Positions 1 to 7,320 of a DNA stretch of 34,142 nucleotides are shown piece by piece (positions within the stretch are counted from its first letter, which is position 1; each line of letters opens with the position of its first letter). The stretch lies in NCBI GenBank assembly GCA_029210545.1, contig JARGFV010000016.1:1-34142 (forward strand), in the 5' to 3' direction. The notes under the pieces are model-generated. The model did not search any database. It saw nothing but the letters and a program-made list of their open reading frames with translations, and had not been told where the DNA came from. The stretch is from a bacterium (GTDB lineage: Bacteria > BMS3Abin14). Position numbers and translations under genes: made by a program.

Positions 1-2
1 AC

Positions 3-82
3 AAATCAATGACTTACGGTGCGGGTCATTGATTTGGGCACCCCGCGCGGGGTGCGTTGATGGACTTTTTGCGAGTCCATCA
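3..82. repeat. Hairpin-chain repeat, copy A
   Basis: Three inverted repeats lie end to end. The first has arms AAATCAATGAC at 3-13 and GTCATTGATTT at 25-35. The second is a perfect 18-bp palindrome at 38-55 (GCACCCC arm). The third has TGATGGACT at 58-66 and AGTCCATCA at 74-82. The same modules recur at 5567, 21008 and 24562. An open frame runs through this copy into the first gene, but the peptide it would encode comes from the repeat and is not taken as coding. Confidence 0.9.
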
Positions 83-134
83 TTCTATGAAGTTACAGCA
101 ATTTGTGATAAATTTTTCATATAGGGAGAAATAT

Positions 135-485
135 GTGAAATCCGGAAGAACAACGCTGGATCTAAAGGAAAGCGAACTCCTCGACGAGGTCCACAAGACC
201 GAAAAGGAGATCGACATCTATCTCAAGGATCGGGCCAGGCAAGCCGAAGCCATCCTTGATGATGCCCAGGCAAAAGCTGAAACGGAGCAGAAGCGCATCG
301 ACCGGGAGGTAGAGGGACAGTTCGAGGAGAAGGTCCAGCTGCTGGTCGAGGAGGCGAAGCGGAAGGCTGAAACGATCCTGGAGGAGGGGGCCAGCCTGGC
401 CGAAAGTGAACAAGGCGGGTTGGAAGGGCGCAGGGACAAGGTCGTGGAGAAGATCCTGGAGCTGGTACTGGAGAAAATACCATGA
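135..485 (+). CDS. ntpF: V/A-type ATPase peripheral-stalk subunit (H/G-like, NtpF)
   Basis: A 116-residue, highly charged protein that is almost entirely predicted coiled coil (Lys/Glu/Ala-rich heptads, no membrane segment). This is the expected form of the peripheral-stalk subunit that pairs with subunit E and links the A3B3 head to subunit I. I chose the GTG at 135 because AGGGAG at 123-128 sits six bases upstream and because the longer frame from 57 starts inside a repeat. The stop overlaps the subunit I start (ATGA). First position before subunit I matches ntpF of Enterococcus. The sequence is low-complexity, so the identification rests largely on position. Confidence 0.8.
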   Translation: MKSGRTTLDLKESELLDEVHKTEKEIDIYLKDRARQAEAILDDAQAKAETEQKRIDREVEGQFEEKVQLLVEEAKRKAETILEEGASLAESEQGGLEGRRDKVVEKILELVLEKIP

Positions 486-2374
486 TCACGCCCATGGTCA
501 AGATCACCTTCATGGGCCCGAAGCGGCACCTCATGGGGATCCTTGACCTCGTCCACTCTATGGGCGTCGTGCATCTGGAGCCGTTTCCCATCCCGTATCA
601 GCGCCTCGAGTACATTCACTTCCCGTCGGAGGACGAGAGCCAGGGCCGTTTCAGGCGCCAGATGCAGGGGCTGCTCGAGGAGGTGGAGCGTCTCCTGGTT
701 TCCCTGAAACCGCCCCATAAACTCTCCAAAGCCCCCTCCTGGCTTTTTGGTCACCACATCTCCCGACAGGACCTGGAAAGCTGCATCCACCAGGCTGCCG
801 CCGACATCACCCCTGTTTACACGAGGCTCATCGAGCTGCAGGACGAACTGACCATGCTCCAGAGGTACGAGAGGGTCCTTGCAGCTCTCTATCCCCTGCT
901 GGAAGACGCCACCGAGATCGAGAACCTGGAACTCATGGGTATCATCCTCGAAAGAAAGCGGATCGGCATCCTGCCCCTCCTGGAAAAAGAGCTTGGCAGG
1001 ATCACCTCCGGGCGTTTCCGGATCTTTACGCGCCCCATGGACAAGGATAACGTGGCCGCTATCCTCGCCTACCCGAAGGAGCGGGAAAAGACGGTCCGCA
1101 CCCTCTTTTCCGAGGAAAGCATCGCGGAGATCCGCCTCCCGATCGGGTACGAGGACAAACCGCTGGCGACAACGCTGAGGCTTCTCATACGTCACCAGAG
1201 GGAACTTCCCGAGGAGATCGACGAGCTGGCCGGCCGGATCGACCTGCTTTCCTCCCGCTGGTACGGCACCCTTTCCCGCATCAGGGAGGTGTTAAGGGAA
1301 CGGCTCGACGAGTTCCAGTCCCTGGCCCTGAGCGCCAGAAGCCGACACACCTTCTTTTTGCGGGGCTGGCTGCCCGAAGACAAGGTGGAAATGATGCTCG
1401 GGGTGGTCAAGAGCAACTTCGGTGACGATGTCATGGTGGAGGCGATCCCCGCCCGTTTTCACGAACACGATCGGGTTCCTGTCCAACTTCAAAACGCCCC
1501 CTTTGTGCGCGTGTTTGAACCACTGATCCATCTTCTGGCCCTGCCAAAGTACGGCAGCATAGATCCGACCCCTTTCATTGCCTTTTTCTTTCCCCTCTTC
1601 TTCGGATTTATCCTGGGGGATATCGCCTACGGTCTTTTGCTTCTGGGCCTGTCGGCGTGGTGCTTCAAAAGGTTCGGTGACCGGCCCCTTGTAAGGAGCC
1701 TCAGCGCGGTGTTCATGCTCAGCGGTATCTCCGCGGCCGTTTTCGGCCTCCTTTTCGGAGAGTTTCTGGGGGACCTCGGAGAACACTGGGGCCTGCACCC
1801 GCTGCTCATGGACCGGTCCCATCTGATCATGCCCCTCCTGTTTATTTCCATCGGCCTCGGTTGCGGCCACATCATACTTGGGTTTGCCCTCAACATGATC
1901 ACCTCCATCCGGCAGCGGCAGGTCAAGCACTGGGTGGCCGCCCTGGCCAACATCATCTCCCTTGCCGGGCTCATCGTCATCATCATCTCGGCATCCGGCT
2001 ACTTGCCGATGGGCGATCATATCGGTATCTTTCTCCTGGTACCGGGGATCGGGCTTCTCATCTTCAGCGAGGGACTCATGGGGCCGCTGGAACTTCTGAA
2101 AATCTTCGGGAACGTGCTCTCCTACGCCCGCCTGATGGCCATCGGGGTGGCTTCGGTGGTCCTCGCCCAGGTCGCCAACATGATCGGTCGGACCAGCGAA
2201 TCCCTCGCCGTGGGGATCGTGATGGCCCTCATCTTCCACACCCTCAACTTCGTCCTGGGCGTGTTCTCACCGACCATTCACTCTCTCCGGCTCCATTATG
2301 TGGAGTTCTTCAGCAAGTTCTACCAGCCGGGCGGCAAGCCCTATAGACCGTTCAGGAGACACCGCACCCTATGA
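482..2374 (+). CDS. ntpI: V/A-type ATPase membrane stator subunit I (a-subunit)
   Basis: A 630-residue subunit I, the static half of the ion channel facing the K ring. Residues 1-340 form the soluble, partly coiled-coil arm. Residues about 365-600 hold the membrane domain, starting at the FFFPLFFGFILGD motif (368-380). The essential arginine is Arg550 in the NVLSYARLMAIG stretch (544-555), and the conserved SPTIHSLRLHYVEFF block is at 596-610. The length is normal for the family (600-700). The start overlaps the previous stop, and the stop overlaps the next ATG. It works with the K ring to couple ion flow to rotation. Confidence 0.97.
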   Translation: MITPMVKITFMGPKRHLMGILDLVHSMGVVHLEPFPIPYQRLEYIHFPSEDESQGRFRRQMQGLLEEVERLLVSLKPPHKLSKAPSWLFGHHISRQDLESCIHQAAADITPVYTRLIELQDELTMLQRYERVLAALYPLLEDATEIENLELMGIILERKRIGILPLLEKELGRITSGRFRIFTRPMDKDNVAAILAYPKEREKTVRTLFSEESIAEIRLPIGYEDKPLATTLRLLIRHQRELPEEIDELAGRIDLLSSRWYGTLSRIREVLRERLDEFQSLALSARSRHTFFLRGWLPEDKVEMMLGVVKSNFGDDVMVEAIPARFHEHDRVPVQLQNAPFVRVFEPLIHLLALPKYGSIDPTPFIAFFFPLFFGFILGDIAYGLLLLGLSAWCFKRFGDRPLVRSLSAVFMLSGISAAVFGLLFGEFLGDLGEHWGLHPLLMDRSHLIMPLLFISIGLGCGHIILGFALNMITSIRQRQVKHWVAALANIISLAGLIVIIISASGYLPMGDHIGIFLLVPGIGLLIFSEGLMGPLELLKIFGNVLSYARLMAIGVASVVLAQVANMIGRTSESLAVGIVMALIFHTLNFVLGVFSPTIHSLRLHYVEFFSKFYQPGGKPYRPFRRHRTL

Positions 2375-4566
2375 CGAGACAGATAACCGAAGCGCTCTTC
2401 CTGGAACTGGGGGAACTTCTCAACTCCAACCTCGACGAGGTCACGATCCTGCGCACCTTCTGCAACAAGGTCCTGGCCCTGTTTGACGCGGAGAGAGTTT
2501 CCATCCTGGCGCTGAATCCGCAAGGTCAGCACCTGACCCTCATCGCCTGGGCAGGGCGGTATCCGGAGGACATGGCCGGTGTCAAGGTCACCGTTGGAGA
2601 AGGTGTGTCGGGGTGGGTTGCGGCCACGGGGGAAGCGCTCCTCGTACCCGACGTCAACCAGGATCCCCGGTTCTCGGGCCATGACAAGGACCGGTACAGG
2701 ACAGGTTCTTTCCTGAGCGTCCCCCTCAAGAGCCGGGGACGGCTGCTCGGAGTCATGAACGTCACCGACACGACCATGAACGAAGGTTTCACAGAGCCGA
2801 ACCTTCGCACCCTTAAATCCCTCGCATTGCAGGTGGGGATGGGGATGGAGAACCTCCAGCACCGGAGCGTCATCAACTCCAACTACGATGCGACGACAGC
2901 CCTGGTCTCGGCGCTCCAGGATCTTCAGTCCCAGGCCGCCGATATCGAGTCCGGACTGGTCCCGGCCGCAGTCAAAACCCTGAACGTCACCCTGGGAGCC
3001 CACTCCCACATGATCCTCATCGGTGACATGACCAGTAACAGGGCCTGGGTCGGCAGCCTCGGAACGGAGGGGGGCATCAATATGTCCGTAATGGACTACC
3101 GGTCCGGATACTCCCTTTATCAGGCCCTGGCCTCTCTCTCCCTCCATCCGCCCTACAAGGAGAACGACCGCCTGGTCGAGTTCGGGTTCGCCTGGAACGA
3201 GGTCATTGACTCGGACCTGCGCCTCTTGCGCAGTCTCCTGCCGCCCAGACACGACCAGTTCGGCCTTTCCCTTTCGGCCATCCCGGACACCAACCCGGAC
3301 GCGCTGGAGACGTTCCGGTTCCACCAGTCGGTGATCACCCAGTTCGTGGGTCTTCTCCTGGAGGGGATCTTCAACAGGATCCAGATCAAACGCCTCGATC
3401 ACCTCAAGACCGAGCTGATCTCAACTGTGTCCCACGAACTTAGAACGCCGCTGACCTCCATCCAGGGGTTCTCCGAGCTCCTGCTCCGGAGCAGGGATAT
3501 CCCTGAAGGGAGTCAACGCTACCTCAACATCATCAACAACGAAAGCATGAGACTCAACCGGCTCATCAACAACTTCCTTGACCTCGCCCGCCTCGAGTCG
3601 GGGCAACTCAGCCTCACCAAGGAGCCTTTCGACCCTCTGGAGGTCGTAGAGCACGCCGTCAAGCTCCTGAAACCCCAGGCTGAAAGCGGCAAAGCGATGG
3701 TTCGGCTGCACTGCGACCGGAACCTCCACCAACTCATCGCCGACCAGGACAGAGTGGAACAGGCCCTGGTCAACCTTATCGGCAACGCCATCAAGTACGG
3801 AGGGAACGGGGTCTGCATCGACATCAATCTCAACGCTTCCGACGGGTACACCATCTTCGAGGTCTCCGACAACGGGCCCGGGATTCCCGAGGAGGAGATT
3901 TCCCTGGTTTTCAACCGCTTTTACCGGGGTATGCTCGACACCCAGACCGACGAGGGCAAGGAGGTTAAAGGAACAGGCCTCGGCCTCTCCCTGACCAGGG
4001 AGATCGTCGAGCAGCACGGCGGAACCATATCCGTCCAGAGCCGGCCCGGCGAGAGCACCTCCTTCCGATTCTCTTTGCCCAGCCTGGGGCTTATCAGCCC
4101 ACAGAGGGGGATAACAGCGTGGCATCCCGGGGACGAAAAGTTTTCCAGCGAACTGGCCAACCGCATCGCGGAGGGCAAGGCGGTGGGTGTCCTCACCCTT
4201 CATGTGAACCCCGGCTCCGGGGGTAATGAAGAGGAAGCCTACTCGGTGGAGGCCCTCAGCGACATCGAGGAACTCATTGTGGGAACGCTCAACGGCAGGG
4301 GGGTTGGAGATGACCTCATCCAGAGCAGGCCCCAGGGGGAGTTTGTCATCCTCACCTACTCCTCCCTGGTTGACCAGTGCGCTGACGACCTTATCGCCTC
4401 CTTCAAAAAACGTTTCGGGGACGGTTACGACATTGCCATCGGGGCGGCCATCGCCTCCCAGAGTGACAAACCCAAGCCCGAAAAGCTCATGGCCCTGTCA
4501 CGGCAGGCCTGTCAATATGTGGAGAGAACCCAGAAGAAAGGGTACCTGAAAAACAGGAGGATGTGA
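2371..4566 (+). CDS. Soluble GAF sensor histidine kinase with degenerate GGDEF-like C-terminus
   Basis: A 731-residue protein without membrane segments. Residues 20-165 resemble a GAF domain, and 170-335 look like a second, diverged sensory region. The HisKA H-box is at 351-366 with His355 (VSHELRTPLTS). The ATPase domain has the N-box with Asn472 and the glycine motifs DNGPGIP (500-506) and GTGLGLSL (534-541). Residues 590-728 have the layout of a GGDEF domain: GEFVIL at 656-661 where GGDEF would be, IAIGAAIA near 688, then a C-terminal helix ending in QKKGYL. The catalytic GG(D/E)EF is missing, so it is probably a sensor or partner domain. An ATGA overlap couples it to subunit I inside the ATPase operon, and no response regulator is adjacent. 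The kinase call is firm; the GGDEF relic is inferred from pattern. Confidence 0.93.
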   Translation: MTRQITEALFLELGELLNSNLDEVTILRTFCNKVLALFDAERVSILALNPQGQHLTLIAWAGRYPEDMAGVKVTVGEGVSGWVAATGEALLVPDVNQDPRFSGHDKDRYRTGSFLSVPLKSRGRLLGVMNVTDTTMNEGFTEPNLRTLKSLALQVGMGMENLQHRSVINSNYDATTALVSALQDLQSQAADIESGLVPAAVKTLNVTLGAHSHMILIGDMTSNRAWVGSLGTEGGINMSVMDYRSGYSLYQALASLSLHPPYKENDRLVEFGFAWNEVIDSDLRLLRSLLPPRHDQFGLSLSAIPDTNPDALETFRFHQSVITQFVGLLLEGIFNRIQIKRLDHLKTELISTVSHELRTPLTSIQGFSELLLRSRDIPEGSQRYLNIINNESMRLNRLINNFLDLARLESGQLSLTKEPFDPLEVVEHAVKLLKPQAESGKAMVRLHCDRNLHQLIADQDRVEQALVNLIGNAIKYGGNGVCIDINLNASDGYTIFEVSDNGPGIPEEEISLVFNRFYRGMLDTQTDEGKEVKGTGLGLSLTREIVEQHGGTISVQSRPGESTSFRFSLPSLGLISPQRGITAWHPGDEKFSSELANRIAEGKAVGVLTLHVNPGSGGNEEEAYSVEALSDIEELIVGTLNGRGVGDDLIQSRPQGEFVILTYSSLVDQCADDLIASFKKRFGDGYDIAIGAAIASQSDKPKPEKLMALSRQACQYVERTQKKGYLKNRRM

Positions 4567-4572
4567 GGATCT

Positions 4573-4669
4573 ATGTCTCAGATCTCATATCTCAAAAAAG
4601 TGCGTCGAGTCGCTGCAACCTCGCGCAAATCATAGTTTGAGATCTGAAATCTGAAATCTGAAATCTGAA
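4573..4669. repeat. 7-bp-phased repeats between kinase and subunit K
   Basis: Three loose heptads ending in CTC (atgtctc, agatctc, atatctc) occupy 4573-4593. Four perfect tandem copies of ATCTGAA follow at 4642-4669. They lie in the 125-bp gap before the proteolipid gene. They are members of the window-wide heptad pattern. Confidence 0.9.
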
Positions 4670-4691
4670 ATTCGCACTGAAAGGGGGCACC

Positions 4692-4913
4692 ATGTCAGAA
4701 AACATTCTCATCGCCTTCGCAGCGGCGCTCGCCATCGGGCTCCCTGCCCTTGCCACTGGATGGGCACAGTCCCGCATCGGCTCTGCCGGGGCCGGAGCCC
4801 TGGCAGAAAAACCCGAGATCAGCGGAACCATCATCATTCTGCTGGCCATCCCGGAAACCATGGTGATCCTGGGTTTCGTCATCGCCTTCCTTATCCTGGT
4901 GATGCTCAAGTGA
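4692..4913 (+). CDS. ntpK: V/A-type ATPase proteolipid subunit K (c-subunit)
   Basis: A 73-residue single hairpin of two membrane helices (about 5-32 and 45-72) joined by a polar loop around Glu39-Lys40-Pro41. It forms the rotating ring. The ion-binding carboxylate is Glu55 in IPETMVILGFV (53-63), typical of archaeal-type c subunits. Gln26 lies 15 residues before Pro41, the same offset as the Na+-ligand Gln32 before Pro47 in Ilyobacter subunit c, and Thr56 follows the glutamate. These features are compatible with Na+ specificity but do not prove it. Enterococcus NtpK is a doubled four-helix form; this one is undoubled. A purine-rich GGGGG stretch precedes the ATG. Confidence 0.95.
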   Translation: MSENILIAFAAALAIGLPALATGWAQSRIGSAGAGALAEKPEISGTIIILLAIPETMVILGFVIAFLILVMLK

Positions 4914-5569
4914 ACGACAGGTCCCGGGACACGTCGGGTTCTGACCGGCTTTTGGAAAGTTTGTGGCAGGACGCGAAACGGGAGGCCGCGCAGAATCTTT
5001 CCAGGGCCACGGCCCAGGCTGCGAAACTCCTCGCCGACATCCAGGCCTACCGTGACCGAGAGGTTGCCAGGGCCCACGAAAGGGCTCTGGAGAAGGCTGC
5101 CCCGGAGATCGCACGGATCCTCAACAGGGCCCGCGGAGCTGTCGAGAAAAGGACCCTCGATGAAACGTACCGCTTCCTTGATGAATGTCTTGCCCGCGCC
5201 CGGATTTTACTGAACGGGAGTGAGGATATATCCGGGGCCGCTCGCGCCGCCTTTGAGCCACTCTTCAGGCAGGCGGCCGTTCATTTCGAAAGCGAACAGG
5301 AGGTTCGGATCGTCATTGCGCCGGCCGACCTGGAGATCGCCCGGCGCCTCGTATCCGAGGCGGGGTTCGAGTGCACGATCGCCGAGGAACCAGGCATCCT
5401 GGGCGGCGCCAGGATCGAGGCAGCGAACGGCTCTCGCCTGGTGGACAACACCATCGCCGGCCGCCTCGCTGTCCTGGGGGAGTACCCGCCTGTGGAGGTT
5501 CTGGGATCGATGTTACCGGGGATCCGATCTATCCCCGACCCGGATGCTGTCGGGGAGGTCAAAGGTTGA
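4910..5569 (+). CDS. ntpE: V/A-type ATPase peripheral-stalk subunit E
   Basis: A 219-residue subunit E. Residues about 12-85 form a charged helical N-terminal half that pairs with the NtpF/H coiled coil. Residues about 100-205 form the mixed C-terminal domain that binds the top of subunit B, including the GGARIEAANGSRLVDNTI block typical of E subunits. The start is the GTG at 4910, which overlaps the K stop (GTGA). The frame is open further upstream but there overlaps all of K. The stop codon lies inside the first hairpin of the E-C spacer repeat, so the last codons border repeat DNA. Confidence 0.93.
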   Translation: MNDRSRDTSGSDRLLESLWQDAKREAAQNLSRATAQAAKLLADIQAYRDREVARAHERALEKAAPEIARILNRARGAVEKRTLDETYRFLDECLARARILLNGSEDISGAARAAFEPLFRQAAVHFESEQEVRIVIAPADLEIARRLVSEAGFECTIAEEPGILGGARIEAANGSRLVDNTIAGRLAVLGEYPPVEVLGSMLPGIRSIPDPDAVGEVKG

Positions 5570-5838
5570 TGGACTCGCAAAAAGTCCATCAACGCGCCCC
5601 GCGCGGGGCGCCCAAATCAATGACCGGCAAAAACAGCCGCACCTGGGAGAGGCGCCCGGATCGAGTGCCAATGGCTGTGTGTTCGATCCGTGAGGGAACC
5701 GAAAACCACGCTTTTCGGTTCCCGTTGAGCCAAAGTCTTACCCGGACTTTGGCGATATTACAGCAGTCTCCGTAAGGAAAGGGAAAACGACGCTTTTCCC
5801 TTTCCGTGGAGCGAAAAGTCCCGCCTGGACTTTTTGCG
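5567..5838. repeat. Seven-hairpin chain inside the ATPase operon, copy B
   Basis: The 307-bp spacer between subunits E and C is almost entirely inverted repeats. They lie at 5567-5591 (TGATGGACT arms), 5594-5611 (GCGCCCC palindrome), 5658-5689 (GGATCGA arms), 5694-5723 (GGGAACCGAAAA arms, 6-nt loop), 5730-5752 (CCAAAGTC arms), 5776-5805 (GGAAAGGGAAAA arms, 6-nt loop) and 5814-5834 (AAAAGTCC arms). None is followed by a clear T-run, so termination is not obvious. I see no gene in this spacer. The order is the reverse complement of copy A. Confidence 0.93.
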
Positions 5839-5876
5839 AAGTTGACAAACATGAGGTGACCTGGGGGGATCCTGAA

Positions 5877-6920
5877 GTGACCTGCGAGATCGAATACCTG
5901 AACGCCCATATCAGGGGGGGTGCAGGACGTCTCCTGCCGGAGGAAAGCGTCGCGGCCCTGTTCGGGGCGACGACCAGGGCATCCTGGACTGCCGCGCTCA
6001 GGGACACACCTTACAGCATCCACCTTGGACCGGTCGCCGGGGACCAGGACAGCCGCTTGTTCTTCCGTGCCGTGGACCAATCCATAGCTCACCGCACACA
6101 CCGCCTCGGGCATCTGGTCAACGGCCGCCCGGGCCTGGCCCTTTCCGTATGCCTTTCCGAATGGGACCTTTCGAACCTGCTGGGCATCGTCAGCGGTATC
6201 TGCAACAGCGCCCAACCTGCCCAGATAATCCCCGCGACCGTTGCCGGCGGGCTCCTGGGGCCCGATCAGATGGAAACCCTCTCCCACTGCAGGACTCTCC
6301 CGCAGGCCGCTGACTTCCTCAGGTTGTGGCGGTTCCCCAAACAGGCCCTCGTTCATGAGGTCTTTTTCGGGTTCCAGGACATGTCCCTGCCGCAGATCCG
6401 TCTGGAACTGTCCAGACGATGGCACGGGCAACTGCTGAAAGATGCCAGGCAGGCAGGCTTTCGGGCCCTCATCCGTCTCATGTCCGAACGGATCGATCAG
6501 ATCAACATCATGACAGCCCTTATGTGGAGGGTCCTTCCCTCTGACCGGGACCCCGTGGAGTTCTTCCTCGAAGGCGGCAGTGCAGTGGATCTTCGAACCT
6601 TTCGAAAAGCCCTCGCGGCCCCGGACATCCTGGAGGCCATCTCGGCCCTGACGGCTGGACGTCTGCGCAGCGTGCTCCAGGCCGCGGCGGTCATCGGTCC
6701 GGATGGTGAAGAGCGGATCTCAGCTCTTCACCAGGCCCTCGAAAACGAGCTGACTCACCGGTACAGCCGGCCGCTGGTCAGGGACCCTCTGGGCATAGAA
6801 CTCATGATCAGCTTCCTGCTGCGGCTGCGCCGCGAGGGGATCAGGATCAAACTTTCCCTGACCCGCCTCATATACGACATACCCAGGGACATTTTCCTGG
6901 AGATGACCGGCTATGTCTGA
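5877..6920 (+). CDS. ntpC: V/A-type ATPase subunit C (d-type, rotor-ring adaptor)
   Basis: A 347-residue, mainly helical protein without membrane segments, the expected size of the funnel-shaped C/d subunit that seats the central stalk on the K ring. The family is diverged and I see no catalytic motif. The call rests on length, the N-terminal pattern EYLNAHIRGG with the helical repeats that follow, and position between E and F. I prefer the GTG at 5877, preceded by a G-run at 5863-5868, over the in-frame GTG at 5856, whose only purine stretch abuts the codon. The stop overlaps the subunit F start by 8 bp. The hairpin-rich spacer upstream could give this distal half of the operon its own expression level. 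Confidence 0.88.
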   Translation: MTCEIEYLNAHIRGGAGRLLPEESVAALFGATTRASWTAALRDTPYSIHLGPVAGDQDSRLFFRAVDQSIAHRTHRLGHLVNGRPGLALSVCLSEWDLSNLLGIVSGICNSAQPAQIIPATVAGGLLGPDQMETLSHCRTLPQAADFLRLWRFPKQALVHEVFFGFQDMSLPQIRLELSRRWHGQLLKDARQAGFRALIRLMSERIDQINIMTALMWRVLPSDRDPVEFFLEGGSAVDLRTFRKALAAPDILEAISALTAGRLRSVLQAAAVIGPDGEERISALHQALENELTHRYSRPLVRDPLGIELMISFLLRLRREGIRIKLSLTRLIYDIPRDIFLEMTGYV

Positions 6921-7242
6921 AGTCCTGGTGGTAGGACAGCCGGAGATCGTTGAGGGGTTCGGCCTGACCGGGGCCCGGTTCGAAGCCGTGACCGACCCTG
7001 ACCGCGTCGAGTGGCTGGTGACCGAACTCATGCGCAACCGCGACACGGGGATCGTTATTATCACCGAAGACCTTTACAATCAGATCCCGGAGAAGTTGCG
7101 GGTCAAGGCCGAAGCCAGCGCCCGCCCACTGTTCATCACTCTCCCCCGCCCTGTCGGTCGGGAACTTTGGGACGAAAGGGAGGATCTCATTTCGAGGATC
7201 ATCCGCCGGGCTATCGGGTACCGGTTGAAGATCAGGAGATGA
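6913..7242 (+). CDS. ntpG: V/A-type ATPase central-stalk subunit F
   Basis: A 109-residue alpha/beta protein of the subunit F family (NtpG in Enterococcus naming). The N-terminus (VLVVGQPEIVEGFGLTG) and the GIVIITEDLYNQIP stretch (about 46-59) are typical of this Rossmann-like subunit, which binds subunit D and modulates hydrolysis in the central stalk. The ATG at 6913 overlaps the C stop by 8 bp, showing tight coupling. The length is normal (about 100). Confidence 0.93.
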   Translation: MSEVLVVGQPEIVEGFGLTGARFEAVTDPDRVEWLVTELMRNRDTGIVIITEDLYNQIPEKLRVKAEASARPLFITLPRPVGRELWDEREDLISRIIRRAIGYRLKIRR

Positions 7243-7251
7243 TACAGATAT

Positions 7252-7300
7252 CAGTAACCAGTAGGCAGTAGTCTGACCTCTGGCTACTGACCTCTGGCTA
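7252..7300. repeat. Seven consecutive 7-bp units between subunits F and A
   Basis: Seven heptads run in unbroken 7-bp phase: cagtaac, cagtagg, cagtagt, ctgacct, ctggcta, ctgacct, ctggcta. The second half is a 14-bp unit repeated twice. They fill the only gap between F and A and stop just before the subunit A ribosome site (7306-7312). Confidence 0.92.
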
Positions 7301-7320
7301 CTTGAAGAAAGGTGTCTTCC

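Noticed and set aside
57-134. N-terminal extension of the first gene
   Set aside because: Encoded by a hairpin repeat that also yields the same peptide start at 5592 on the other strand. The GTG at 135 has the ribosome site.
218-1195. 325-codon - strand frame, and similar long frames at 1292-2239, 2341-3402 and 3421-4203
   Set aside because: All are antisense to clear ATPase or kinase genes.
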